Both the position numbers and the translations under genes were made by a program. A DNA stretch of 64,000 bases from Chrysomallon squamiferum (Eukaryota > Mollusca > Gastropoda > Neomphalida > Peltospiridae). This document shows positions 29,142-41,402 of the stretch, piece by piece (position 1 is the first letter of the stretch; every line of letters starts with the position of its first letter). The notes beneath the pieces are model-generated. The model saw nothing but the letters and a program-made list of their open reading frames with translations. It did not search any database and was not told where the DNA came from. Location of the stretch: assembly GCA_012295275.1 (NCBI GenBank), contig CM022669.1:17001172-17065171 (forward strand). Direction: 5' to 3'.

Positions 29142-29580
29142 CTCACTTTTTATTTTAACTTTATCGTCTAACATTTATGTTCCTATGGAAACACCACTCA
29201 CACAGACTTAATACAAACTTCATTAATCTAGATTTTGGATTCTACTTGATTAAATGTTATAAAATACTGACAGTAAAATTTTGCACAAACATTCCAGAAA
29301 TTCCATCATTCAGAATAGTATTAAGTCAATCAGCTTATTAGTAATCTTACAAATACGTTTTGGAATGTCTTATTTCTCTTACAGCAAAACCAGAACTCAG
29401 ACTGACAGGACTTTTTGTTCTTACCAGAATGCTATTCCATTATGTCTAGTTATTATTATTATTAGTTATGTTTGTTTTGGGGGTTTGTTTTCTTTTCTTG
29501 GCTAGTTTTTTGGATGGTTGTGTATTTTGGTGTGCTGGTTTATTGTTTTCTGGAAAAAACCTTTTAATTACCAATGAATA

Positions 29581-29870
29581 TTACCATTACTATTAATACA
29601 ACTGTTCCTGGTAGTATTAAAGCTATTACTATTATTACTACTACCATTACTCTAGCTGGAGGCAGTACTAAATAGAACAGCTCCTATTATAAACACTACT
29701 ATTATTACTACTAACAGTAGCACCACTACTACTAGTACATATATCAAAGCTACTACTACTACATATATCAAAGCTACTACTACTACTACATCTATTACCT
29801 CTACTACTACAGCTACTACTGCTACTATTTCAAATACTAAAAGCAATAATATTAGTACTTTTAGTACAAA
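29581..29870. repeat. Degenerate TAC/ACT triplet tract
   Basis: CTACTACTACT-type sequence over almost 300 bp, including a direct repeat of ACATATATCAAAGCTACTAC. Its minus frame gives Val-rich pseudo-protein. Confidence 0.88.
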
Positions 29871-30483
29871 TACTGAAGTGGGAGTAATAGTAATAGTACC
29901 AGAACTAGTGATGATAGTAGTAGTAAGAAAGTAACAGTAGTTATAACATCACCAATAGAAGTAACTTTAAAAGAAGTAGCATGTTAAATTAGTAGTAGTA
30001 GTAGTAGCAGTATTTGCAGTACTATCCCATCATTATTATCAGTTCCTTTAATGTATGCGTTGTTCTTCCTGCTTCTTCAGAAGTCAGAGACTGTATCACC
30101 CAGAAATGCCAGGGTGAGGCGCAACTTGTTTGTTCTAGCTGAGAAATTTCTGTGTGTCAAGTAAACTGGACCGTCCAGGTCACTCCAGACATCCTCAGTG
30201 TAATTCAGACCATGTTTATAATGTACACATCAACATACTTCTCAGGCTGAGTCAAGATAGCTGTGCTACTTAGTGATGTAAGGAAGAAGATTTTTAAATA
30301 AAAAGGTTATATGGTCTCGTTTTTTTTTTGTCATTGTGTTTAGCAGATAAACATTTAGATCTGTTTGGTATGCAGGTATGCAGAATGGATGAATTGTTGA
30401 GTTATCTGTGTTTACATAAAATGTAGTGAAAGGTGGGTCAGGATGGATAGATATAAAATAAGAGCTGTGTAGACATAGAGAGG

Positions 30484-30488
<5 letters not shown>

Positions 30489-30558
<70 letters not shown>

Positions 30559-30563
30559 AGACA

Positions 30564-30639
<76 letters not shown>

Positions 30640-30662
30640 AGACAAAGAGAAAGATAGAGAGA
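30489..30662. repeat. (GA)n microsatellite with GGATAGACAAAGAGAAAG interruptions
   Basis: GA dinucleotides with the same interruption twice in full (near 30554 and 30636) and once shortened (30516), indicating internal duplication. Confidence 0.93.
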
Positions 30663-30963
30663 AGTGTAGAGAGGGGGTTAAAGTAATTTCTTTATCCACA
30701 CACAACACGTATACACAGGTATGCATTGACAGTTAAAATCAGACACACACACAAACACTCAAACACCTCCCCCACACACCTATTTCCAAACAAATACAAA
30801 TAAATAACTAACCGATTTTATTTATAAACATTTTTCTTTCAGTAATACTTTGAACAAACTGATCCTCATTAATTTTCATACTAAAATTTAGTAATTGACA
30901 TTTCACAAGTAACATTTTCACAAATCTTATTGTGAACCTACCTTTACATATTTTACATTTAAC

Positions 30964-30993
30964 CACACACACACACACACACAGAAACACATA

Positions 30994-31043
<50 letters not shown>
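30964..31043. repeat. (AC)n microsatellite
   Basis: Two AC blocks separated by AGAAACACATAAGC. Confidence 0.96.
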
Positions 31044-31619
31044 ATCTTGACCTTTTCTGTCTGTATCAGTGTATGTTTTAAACAGGAATGTCAACATCCA
31101 AACAGGAAATAAGTAAATGGAATTTATATATTTGTCAGCCAAATATTGTTTTTGTACCTAGCAACATTGACATTTGTGAAAATAAACATTATTATTATTA
31201 TATAACCTCATATAAGAATGAGAATCTGAGACAAATGGAAATTTTTAACTTTATATTAAAGTGTCAAAAATACAGTAAACTTTATGTAGGAAATGTCAAA
31301 TGAATGTATATGTATGTATGCATGCATGTATGTATGTATGTATGTATGTATGTATGTATGTATGTATGTATGAGTATATAAATATGTATCTGTCCATATA
31401 TGCAAGTGTGTATGTATGTAAATATAAATAAATAATAACTAATAAATATTTGTTAAACAAAACAATTTCTTAACAGGTATCATAATCATATTATAATACA
31501 TTTTACTTACAAAAATATGAAAGAAAAAATAATTAATTTTCATTAATCTTCAGTTAAAAATCATCATATTTAAAATCCAAATAAAAACAGAAACCCATTG
31601 TCATCATCCTTTTTTAATA

Positions 31620-31800
31620 AGCATCAAGAACTCTATTCTGTGCGCCAACCCACAAACAGCAGAATTTCTACCATGCCAGTTGAGGAGCACTAAGTTTGAA
31701 CAGCAAATAACACAGCCCAACTTTTGATGAGGATTGATCCTAACTTCTTAGCACATCAAACATATAAACACTTTACAAGTGAACTATGTTATGTCCATCA
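31620..31800 (-). mobile_element. Decayed tRNA-derived SINE
   Basis: On the minus strand there is a tRNA-like head (TAGTTCACTTGTAAAGTG), then GTTTGATGTGCTAAGAAG, a B-box-like AGGATCAATCCTCATC, and a tail with TTGGGCTGTGTTATTTGCTG. Head and body occur in the same order as in the copy at 40978 and, from memory, in a SINE family widespread in molluscs. It is well diverged and without target-site duplications that I can see. Confidence 0.6.
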
Positions 31801-31850
31801 CCAACATGAGCATGTGAATTTGTGATTACCAATGATTAAGTTTTACCTAC

Positions 31851-31900
31851 CTCCAAAGTGTTTTCATCCATCGATTCAGCCATTGTGAAAGAATTGACAC
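31851..31900 (-). CDS. Exon 9 in view: 50-bp micro-exon with an internal Met in strong start context
   Basis: This 50-bp exon has acceptor CTGGTAACTGCAG and donor TTGGAG|GTAGGT. It enters in phase 1 and leaves in phase 0, exactly what the flanking exons require. It encodes VNSFTMAESMDENTLE after a Gly split over the junction. It is too short to be an obvious open reading frame. The evidence is the double phase match, the two consensus borders and the non-repetitive sequence in an otherwise repeat-filled region. The first ATG has A at -3 and G at +4, a strong start context. It could therefore also serve as the start of a shorter C-terminal isoform if a promoter lies in the 18.8-kb intron upstream. 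That use is inference only. Confidence 0.75.
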
Positions 31901-31952
31901 CTGCAGTTACCAGGGTAACATGATACCAGGAATAATTCTTTGTTAAACCTGC

Positions 31953-32014
31953 AAAAAATAAAATAAAATAATAAATAAATAAATAAATAAATAACTAAAT
32001 AAATAAATAAATAA
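31953..32014. repeat. (AAAT)n tetranucleotide repeat
   Basis: AAATAAATAAAT units just upstream (gene sense) of the micro-exon acceptor. Confidence 0.9.
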
Positions 32015-32489
32015 TTAACTGAGGTTGTATTATTCTGTTGAATCTGTAATGTTACATTAGCTAGTAATGGTGTTGTTTGGTTATGATGGGATAAAGACCA
32101 ATCAATTCCAATTTTGAAAAAAGAAGAAAAAAAAGACTGTGTATCTTGTTGTGGGCCAAAATAATTATTTAAAAAAATTTAAATTAATTTATGTTTTTGT
32201 TTTTTTCTTTTTTTTTTTTTTTTTTTTTTCTTTCTTTTGTTGGATGCTTTTTTTTTTTTCTTGTTATTTTGTGTTTGGTTTTTCCTCAGATATAAAACTC
32301 CTCTTTACAAATACACTACTGTTGTCAAAACCTTTACAATCTCTTTCCTTTCACTCTGTTTTGTCATGTTTCCTGTTTTAAACTGCAGTAACATCTTAGA
32401 CAGTGCTAATCTCTAAAGCTGTCAATATTTACATCAGTGTTTTTTTCATGAATCTTGAATGCATGTTTACATTTCTTTGCATTTACAGC

Positions 32490-32815
32490 TACTACTCTTA
32501 CTAAAACATCTTGTTATTGCTATAACTACTACTACAACTGCTCTATTACCAGTGCTACTGCTCCTACTACAACAACTACTACTACTACTAATACTGTTAC
32601 TAAAACTTCTATTATTATTACTGTTACAACTACTACTACTACAACTACTATTACAGCAATTACTAATTTAATCTACTACTACTACTACTACTACAACTAC
32701 TATCACTTACTATTACTTCTGCAGCTACTACAAAAATTACAACCAATACAACTTGTACTATTCTACCACTACTACTGCAACCTGAACTACTAATAATAAC
32801 AGAACAACTATAATA
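32490..32815. repeat. CTA/ACT triplet tract leading into the 72-bp array
   Basis: CTACTACTA, CAACTACTA and related triplets over about 300 bp. The 72-bp array to the right also contains ACTAATAATAATAAC, so the array may have grown out of this triplet DNA. Confidence 0.85.
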
Positions 32816-34631
32816 ACAATACTAAAGTAGGTAACACCCTATATACTGATTTCTACTTGTACTAATAATAACAACACTAAAGAATGTAACACCCTACACA
32901 CTGATTTGTACTTGTACTAATAATAATAACACAACTATAATAACAACACTAAAGAATGTAACACCCTACATACTGATTTCTACTTGTACTACTAATAATA
33001 ATAACACAACTATAATAACAACACTAAAGAATGTAACACCCTACACACTGATTTCTACTTGTACTAATAATAATAACACAACTATAATAACAACACTAAA
33101 GAATGTAACACCCTACACACTGATTTCTACTTGTACTAATAATAATAACACAACTATAATAACAACACTAAAGAATGTAACACCCTACATACTGATTTGT
33201 ACTTGTACTAATAATAATAACACAACTATAATAACAACACTAAAGAATGTAACACCCTATATACTGATTTCTACTTGTACTAATAATAATAACAACACTA
33301 AAGAATGTAACACCCTACACACTGATTTCTACTTGTACTAATAATAATAACACAACTATAATAACAACACTAAAGAATGTAATACCCTACACACTGATTT
33401 CTACTTGTACTACTAATAATAACACAACTATAATAACAACACTAAAGAATGTAACACCCTACATACTGATTTCTACTTGTACTAATAATAATAACAATAC
33501 TAAAGTAGGTAACACCCTACATACTGATTTCTACTTGTACTAATAATAATAACACAACTATAATAACAACACTAAAGAATGTAACACCCTACACACTGAT
33601 TTCTACTTGTACTAATAATAATAACACAACTATAATAACAACACTAAAGAATGTAACACCCTACAGACTGATTTCTACTTGTACTAATAATAATAACACA
33701 ACTATAATAACAACACTAAAGAATGTAACACCCTACACACTGATTTCTACTTGTACTAATAATAATAACACAACTATAATAACAACACTAAAGAATGTAA
33801 CACCCTACACACTGATTTCTACTTGTACTAATAATAATAACACAACTATAATAACAACACTAAAGAATGTAACACCCTACATACTGATTTGTACTTGTAC
33901 TAATAATAATAACACAACTATAATAACAACACTAAAGAATGTAACACCCTATATACTGATTTCTACTTGTACTAATAATAATAACAACACTAAAGAATGT
34001 AACACCCTACACACTGATTTCTACTTGTACTAATAATAATAACACAACTATAATAACAACACTAAAGAATGTAACACCCTACACACTGATTTCTACTTGT
34101 ACTACTAATAATAACACAACTATAATAACAACACTAAAGAATGTAACACCCTACATACTGATTTCTACTTGTACTAATAATAATAACAACACTAAAGAAT
34201 GTAACACCCTACACACTGATTTCTACTTGTACTAATAATAATAACACAACTATAATAACAACACTAAAGAATGTAATACCCTACACACTGATTTCTACTT
34301 GTACTACTAATAATAACACAACTATAATAACAACACTAAAGAAGGTAACACCCTACATACTGATTTCTACTTGTACTAATAATAATAACAATACTAAAGT
34401 AGGTAACACCCTACACACTGATTTCTACTTGTACTAATAATAATAACACAACTATAATAACAACACTAAAGAATGTAACACCCTACACACTGATTTCTAC
34501 TTGTACTAATAATAATAACAACACTAAAGAAGGTAACACCCTACATACTGATTTCTACTTGTACTAATAATAATAACACAACTATAATAACAATACTAAA
34601 GAATGTAACACCCTACACACTGATTTCTACA
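32816..34631. repeat. 72-bp minisatellite, 27 units
   Basis: The full unit is 72 bp and runs from ACCCTACACACTGATTTCTA through CTTGTACTAATAATAATAAC to CACTAAAGAATGTAAC. Several units lack a 14-bp piece (ACAACTATAATAAC) and are 58 bp. I counted 27 ACCCTA/TACCCTA anchors. Diagnostic variants (GATTTGTAC, CCCTATATACTG, AATACCC, AAGTAGG) recur in the same order around 33190-33500 and again at 33880-34410. Blocks of several units were therefore duplicated together. Confidence 0.95.
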
Positions 34632-34899
34632 CAACTGATCTAAACTACACATTAACCAGCAGCTGATTATTATTATAATTTCTTGTTTTTTCTTTATCTC
34701 TCAGGACTGTTCTGTGAAGAGATGAGCTCTGCAGTGACTAACATATGAAATATTTTAAGCTGTCTGTGTGTCAGATAATACACATTACCTGGCAGGTAGA
34801 AAAACTTGTCACGTCCTGAACTGGGGAATAAAAACCTGTCACTTTACTCCTCTTGTTTACCTAGACATGCATTCCTTCTCAATATCAACATCTCCTTTG

Positions 34900-35780
34900 T
34901 TCATTAAAGGTATATTTTTCAATAATACCAACATCTACCTTTGTTCGTTAAAGGTACATTTCATCTGATTAAAGGTGTTTTTCATCTCGCTGAAGGGGTA
35001 TTTTCTTTTACATTCAGTACAGGTGTATTTCATCTTATTAAAGGTGTATTATATATTAAATATTTCGTGTCATATTTTATATTTTTTCCTGTATGTATCA
35101 AACATGTATTTCATCTCTTTAAAGAATGTTTTTTTCAGTATTTAGAACAGGTCTATTTATTCTTGTTAAAGATACTTTTTTTTATCACATTCGTTAAAGG
35201 TGCATATTATTTCCTGTATATATATATATCATACATGTATTTCATCTCTTTAAAGGATGTTTCCTTCAGTATTTAGTACAGGTACATTTATTCTTGTTAA
35301 AGATACTTTTTTTTATCACATTCGTTAAATATGTATTTCCTTCTATATTCTGTACAGGTGTATTACATTTTGTTAAAGATATATTACTTATCATATTCAT
35401 TAAAGGTCTATTGTGTGATTTTTTTTCATTAAGAGAATATTTTGAATTTTTTCCTGAACATAACAACAGTATATAACATCTAATTAAAGCTATATTATCT
35501 TCTATATTCAGGATAGATATTTCTTCTGGTTAAAATTATATTACTTTCCTTATTCATTAAAGATGTATTATTCATTATTCCCTTTGTTCATTAAACTTGT
35601 TTTTTCATTCATTTAAAGGAATATTTTTTATTTTCTCTTAGATGTAGTTCAAGTGTATTTCATCATATTAAAGGTATGCTATATATTATCACCTGTATTC
35701 ATTAAAGGTGTATTATATAATCTCCTGTATTGTATTAATAAAAGAAGAATTCTCATCTCATTAAAAGAGTTTAGCTTATC
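34900..35780. repeat. Degenerate repeat built on TTAAAGGTGTATTTCATCT
   Basis: TTAAAGGTGTATT-like motifs occur more than a dozen times. A segment of about 130 bp (starting TTTCATCTCTTTAAAGAATG) at 35108-35207 is repeated at 35239-35330 with few changes, so at least one recent duplication is superimposed on an old array. Confidence 0.75.
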
Positions 35781-36984
35781 ATAAAGGTAAAATATACTTT
35801 TTTCTGTTAGCATCAAGTGTCGTTTTATATGTGCCATCCCATAAACAGTTACTGATCCTGTATTATATTTGTTAACAGTATCTTAAGCCTTCATGCTAAT
35901 CATCAAGTTATAACCTTCACCTTTTAGGTTAAAATTATTTTACTATTATTTAAAAAAACAGAATAATAATAATAATAATAATAATAATATATATATATAT
36001 ATATTTATTTATTTTATCTTTAGCTTGTACAAAGACACAATTTCACCAAAAACTGTTTTTATGAGAAAGTATAAGACAAAATGTTTACAGTTCAAGCTCA
36101 AAATAAACTATTTCCTTAGATATGAATACAGACACAATTTGATAATTTTATTTTAACAAAACAATAATGTATTTAAAAAAAAAAAAAAAATTTTTTCATA
36201 ATTACAAAATGTAATCCTAATCTGTGCAAATCAACAATTACATTAAGAAAAATCTTATATCATAATTGTTTTAACATACTACAGTAACTAAACTAAACTT
36301 TTCAAAATTTCAGGTAAATCTTTTGGTCTTCATTTTCTACATAAATACAGTTTCATTAACAACAAACAAAATTTGATGACACTGTTCTAAACAAAACAAT
36401 AAAAAAAAAAAAAACAAGCCATTTGCAAAGTTTAAGAAATATATCTTTTTGGTCCTTATCTTGTACATAGATACAATTTCTTTAATAACCAAACATAAAT
36501 CTGACAGATATACTGTGTTTTAAACAAAACAATATAAACAGTTTATAGTGATCAAAGTTCATCAGTGTGTTGACATACCAACATCTAGCTAGTAATTCAA
36601 CCTTATCACAGTTATTTAATCTGTCTGTTCACCTGTCAGTCCTTTCTCCAGCAGATCCAACATGGATGGGGTACAAGATAACACTGATATTGTTATATGT
36701 GGTCACTTCACCCACATACCACAAATGTTTTTATCGCCAGTTTTATTTTCTGTGAGCATTTTGATCCCTGGTGTTTGTAAACAATTCTCATGTTGTTGGT
36801 AAACATGGTTGTTTCATAGTCTAGTGTCAGTATCAGAGAGATGACACACTGTGTATGTTAGGGTGTTTGAAATGTACCTTGGAAGCTGATGTAAATTTGT
36901 TTTTTGTGAGTTCATTTCAGAACTTAATATATATATATATATATATATTAACTCATATTTCATATATATATATATATATTACTT

Positions 36985-37200
36985 TGTTTAATAAATTCAA
37001 ACAGTGCCAGCCTTCCTGCTGAATATCTGTTTACTGTAAGTTTATGAGAAGGTTTTTAAAAAAAATGACTTGCTGCTAATTGAAGAAGAATAGTTAATAA
37101 CACAACTGTTATGGGTTTTATCTGTCATTTTCTGCATGGTCCCCTAATCATTTGTGTGACAACATGTAAACTATAAGTTAAACTTTATAATGAGGGTTAA
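36985..37200 (+). mobile_element. SINE 3' part
   Basis: It contains GACTTGCTGCTAATTGAAGA followed by GGGTTTTATCTGTCATTTTC, CATGGTCCCCTAATCATTTG and TGTGACAACATGTAAAC. The order and spacing correspond to the 3' half of the SINE whose other parts are seen at 37855 and, inverted, at 39965. The tRNA head is not visible. Confidence 0.6.
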
Positions 37201-37299
37201 TGCTTTGGAAACATTATCAAGAATGTTTGTTTTGTTTTCTATACAAAATGAAGTAAACAAAACACCAGATATTTAATTTAAATAATCATTGAGAAGTGA

Positions 37300-37570
37300 T
37301 ATGTTTTCAAAATAGTGAAAAGTAAAGTTATATGTTCTTAATTAGTGACAGAGATGATACATTTGAATAGTGACATTTTTAAAATAGTGACGTGTTCAGA
37401 TGTCTTACATAGTGACAGAAATGTTACATTTCTAAACAGTGACAGAGACGCAACATATATTTAAACAGTAATAAGAGAAGTGACAACATATATTTAAACA
37501 GTGACATAACTGGGACATTTTTAAAAAGTGACAAGTAAAATTAATTGTGAAAAAGAAGTGACAATAAACA
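37300..37570. repeat. Degenerate AATAGTGACA repeat
   Basis: AGTGACA or AGTGATA recurs about every 25-35 bases with TTTAAA/TTTTAAAA spacers (ACATTTTTAAAATAGTGACG and similar). Confidence 0.65.
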
Positions 37571-37854
37571 AAATTAGTTAACAGCACACAGGAAATCCTC
37601 CCAGTGAAAAGAAACCTGTCTCCAGGTTACAAACATCCTGTGATAATAATAATAAAAAAAAACTGTTTACCTTTTTTTCCCTGACAGTAAAAACACCTGT
37701 CTACCTGAATGTATTTAACTTTTTTATGTCACCTATTGAAATCATACAGTTGTTATGACAGGTAAGTTCTTATTTTGACAGGGACAGGTGTAGTTAGATA
37801 CAGTGCTGAGAAGTGATAGGTCAGTGGATCAGTCCTTTGTTGGTACAAACATAT

Positions 37855-37985
37855 GATGTTTTGCCCATTCCAGCCAGTACTCTGTTAATGATTAATCAAA
37901 GGTTGTGGTATGTGTTTACCTGTCAATGAGTGGGTGCATATAAAATAATTTCTGCTGCTAATTGAAAAAGATTAATCAGGTTTGT
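37855..37985 (+). mobile_element. SINE central part
   Basis: It reads CCATTCCAGCCAGTACTCTG, then ATCAAAGGTTGTGGTATGTG, then GGGTGCATATAAAATAATTT and CTGCTGCTAATTGAAAAAG. The signature ATCAAAGG..GTGGTATGTG..GTGCATATAAAA..CTGCTAAT is the one I recall from a SINE common in bivalve and gastropod sequences. It overlaps in family content with the 36985 copy through the CTGCTAATTGAA segment. Confidence 0.72.
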
Positions 37986-38984
37986 TGTTATTGTTTTTTT
38001 TTTTTTTTTTCTGTTTTGTACTTTTTCTTCTGTAAACACTTATTTTACCTTTTAACATGCTGCATATTGTCATGTAACTGTAGATCAAAAAAATACTGTT
38101 AACTGAGCTGTACATTTTTTTCTTGATTTTCATTTATCTCATTTTTGTATAATGATGATATGAGAAATTAAAACTACCCCATTACTCCCATGTGTTACTC
38201 ACTGAGTAGCATTAAGAGAATTTTTTAATGATTTTTTTTAAAGACAGGAAGAAACATGGCTTTGATAAATCCACCATGGAGCCTAGCTGGAACAGGCAAA
38301 AGCCAGACAAGCAAAATAAAACTGAGTTATGTAACAAATCACATGTGATGCTTTTAATCTTTGAAAATAAATTAAAAAATTTCTGATGTCATAAAACTTT
38401 TTAATGTTTTTAAAAAATATCCTTTAAAACTTTTCTAAAAAAAACCCACCCCAAAACCCAGAATTCTTTGAAAACCTTGAAGAGGATGAAATAATCTACC
38501 TGAACAATTGCTATCAACATGTAGAGTTGTATCATATGAAAAAAGATATAAAAATTCTTTACCTGTCTTTAACATTATGACCAGCTATTGAATGAAACGT
38601 CTAATATCTCAAACTTTGATGAGGGTTTTTTTCTGTCTCACAGAACTGCAGTTTAAACGCAGACTAGATTATGTGTATGTGTTAAATTTAACACCTCAAA
38701 GTGTACCTCATGGAATGTTGTGTGTATGGGATTGATTTTTTTTTTTTGGATGCCATGACAAAATGTGTCCATCATCACATTGTTCGAGTTGTAAGTTCAA
38801 TCATCACAGAGGTTATTTCACAATACTGGTACAGCTTTAGTGTGATACAGAGTGTGTGTGTTTAATATCTGATGAATATATTTTTTTAAATAATATTAAA
38901 ATAAAAACTGAAATCAAATGAAATTAAAAGCCAAAATAAAACTGAATAGATGTGGCTATGGAAGTGATATTTTAATCACTGCAT

Positions 38985-39350
38985 TATTATTATCATCATC
39001 ATCATCATTGTTGTTATTGTTATTATTGTTGTTATTATTATTATTATTATTTATTTATTATTATTATTGCTGTCAGTTAATTACTTTATGTTTTGTTACT
39101 GTTCCTATTATTATTGTTACTGTTACTGTTGTTATTCCTATTATTATTATTATTTTATATTATTGTTGTTATTATTATTATTGTTGTTATCACCATTATT
39201 ATTATTGCTCATGTTATTGTTATTATCATCATCACCATAATTATTAGTATTATTGTTGTTTTTGTTGTTGCTTTTATTATTATTATTGATGTTTTTACTG
39301 ATGTTATTATTTTTAATTACATCTTTTTTTATTTATTTATTTATTATTAT
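38985..39350. repeat. TTA/TTG/ATC triplet tract
   Basis: Over 300 bp of ATTATTGTTGTTATT-type triplets, giving hydrophobic Leu/Ile-rich frames on plus that are artefacts. Confidence 0.92.
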
Positions 39351-39775
39351 GTTTTTTTTTTTTAGAAATAATAATATTTAAACATTAAAGAAATTAATTT
39401 TTTTTTTTTAATCTGCATTATTTTATGATATTCCTATTAGATGTCAGATATATGATATTGTAAGATTCAATATTCAGAGAAAAAACTGCATTAGCAACAA
39501 GTAATCTTTTTGATGCACCCACTCATTGACAGTATTTACAAAACAAAGCTCTTTGATGAACAGTCTTGATTATGATAATATATACATATATACATATATA
39601 TATATATATTCAAGTGGAAACTGCTAGCACCAGCTTGTAAAAGGATAAAAAGATGGAATGACAGAAAATAGGTAAAAGTCTAAACAGAATTAAAAAATAA
39701 TTAACTAGTTTTATTTTCTGGACTGATCTCAGCCATGTCTGAATCCTTTAGAATTAATGTATGAATAATACATGG

Positions 39776-39935
39776 ACAGATGAATAGATGGATGGATGGA
39801 TGGATGGATGAATGAATAAAAATTAAATATTTTAATAAATGACAGCAATGAATAAATGGATGGATGGATGGATGAATGAATGGATGAATGGATGAATGGA
39901 TGAATGAATGAAAATTAAACATTTTAAAACCTGGC
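39776..39935. repeat. (GGAT)n/(GAAT)n repeat, two blocks
   Basis: Blocks at 39786-39820 and 39849-39910 are part of a longer direct repeat; both are followed by AATGAA(T)AAAATTAAA and ATTTTAA. Confidence 0.88.
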
Positions 39936-39964
39936 AAGACATATTAATACTAAAAGTGATTGTT

Positions 39965-40164
39965 ATGTCTTTGCAATGACAGTTCTAGAAAGGAAACCAG
40001 CTGTAACAGCACTAAAAACTGTTCTTTTCAGATAACAGCAAGGGATCTTTTACTTGCATTTCTTTTCCACAGACAAGGAAGCACATACCACAGACTTTAT
40101 TATCTAAGAATCATTCACTGTCTTTTTAACCTTTCTCAATCAGACATTACCACTGGTGACAATT

Positions 40165-40166
<2 letters not shown>
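39965..40166 (-). mobile_element. SINE, near full length, minus orientation
   Basis: On the minus strand a tRNA-like head (GTCACCAGTGGTAATGTCTG) is followed by GTGGTATGTGCTTCCTTGTC, AAGTAAAAGATCCCTTGCTG, TTATCTGAAAAGAACAG and CAGCTGGTTTCCTTTC. This is the most complete copy in the window. It abuts a run of some 40 T (40169-40210) on the plus strand. The plus-strand 68-codon frame across it (ITARDLL, HRQGSTYH) is the antisense of the SINE. Confidence 0.75.

Positions 40167-40168
<2 letters not shown>

Positions 40169-40210
<42 letters not shown>
40169..40210. repeat. T-run of about 42
   Basis: An uninterrupted T homopolymer adjoining the SINE copy; length is probably unreliable. Confidence 0.95.
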
Positions 40211-40213
<3 letters not shown>

Positions 40214-40977
40214 AAATCTATTGTAATAATTTGCATCAAATTATCCACAGTAACAATGAATGACACTTTGAATGTAATAATCATATCAGACTTGTTACAT
40301 TCATGACTTGCACATTCTGTAAGCTTGCCTCCGATTGGTCAGTCTTTGACCCGTCCATATAGAACTGGCTGTAAGGTAACCTTCGCAAATTAGGCTCAAC
40401 TAATCCATACATGGTATGTGTTTAAAAACAACACGATTAATGTCAGCCGAATTGATGAAACCTGAACCCCAAAACATGACAAGTGTGCCTGTATTTATAG
40501 ACTTTTATTTACCTTGTGTGTTAAGGAGACAATGAAAATAAAAATAAAAATAAAAATAATAACAAAATTCATTACCAGTAAAATTACTACCTGGTTCACG
40601 CATTAAATTAAATATGAAGGGTATAAAAATGGCTCTTTTTTTTTTTTAGAAAATGACAAATGAAAATTATGTTGTTTAAGAGTTTTTTCTGTCACAAATG
40701 CTGTACTCTTGTTTCATTTATACAAAAAAAAAATTAAAAACAAAAAAAATGATCTTTAGTTATAATGTTTTTCTTTTCTTTCTTTCATTCTTTCATGACT
40801 TTATTTTATTTTTGTTTTATTTTTGTTTAATTTTGTTTCTTTATTACTATTATTCACCCTTTTTCTTTTTTCTTACATTCTTTCCTTTTTAACTAATTTT
40901 TTTTTGTCGATTCTTTGTTTGCTTGTGTCTTATTTTTTCATTCTTTCTTTCATTCTTAATGTTTGTATTTCTTGTAC

Positions 40978-41135
40978 GAGTTATTAGCTCAGTGGTCAGA
41001 GTGTTTGACTGAGATATGACTGGTGACAGGATCAACTCTTATTAGTTCTCCATCTGAAATATCTCCAGTTCCAACCGTAGCTCTAATTCTGATTTATCAA
41101 AGGCCAAGTAATATTCGTTACACACAAGTAAGAAT
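40978..41135 (+). mobile_element. SINE with tRNA-like head
   Basis: TTAGCTCAGTGGTCAGAGTG is a good A-box-type tRNA start. It is followed by TTTGACTGAGATATGACTGG, a weak B box (ACAGGATCAACTC), then CTCCAGTTCCAACCGTAGC and ATCAAAGGCCAAGTAATATT. Head-body order matches the family signature of the other copies. It is not a functional tRNA gene: the cloverleaf cannot be closed. Confidence 0.7.
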
Positions 41136-41402
41136 AAACCATGAAATAATGTTAATGCTTTTGTTGTGTCATATAATGAGTTTAAAATAAAAAAAAAAAT
41201 TATTGATACCAAATAACTGATAAGTCCTCAATACCTTTTAAAATGTTGCCAGTTGTATCAAGAATTTGAAAAAGATATACAGACAAAAGCTGATGTCATA
41301 GTATTATAAGAAATAAAATGTTTAGTAAACAATAAATTTTACTGCATGAATGAATGTATGATAACAAAACATATTAATATCAATGGTTCTTACATAAAAA
41401 GT

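Noticed and set aside
30051-30170. Small plus-strand frame starting MYALFFLLLQKSE
   Set aside because: 38 codons with a hydrophobic start but no further support; equally likely by chance in unique DNA between repeats.
32816-34631. CRISPR-like appearance of the 72-bp array
   Set aside because: There are no unique spacers; the whole unit repeats, and the context is a eukaryotic intron.
40978-41060. tRNA gene
   Set aside because: The A box is good, but the B box is degenerate and the cloverleaf stems do not pair; the downstream body matches other SINE copies.
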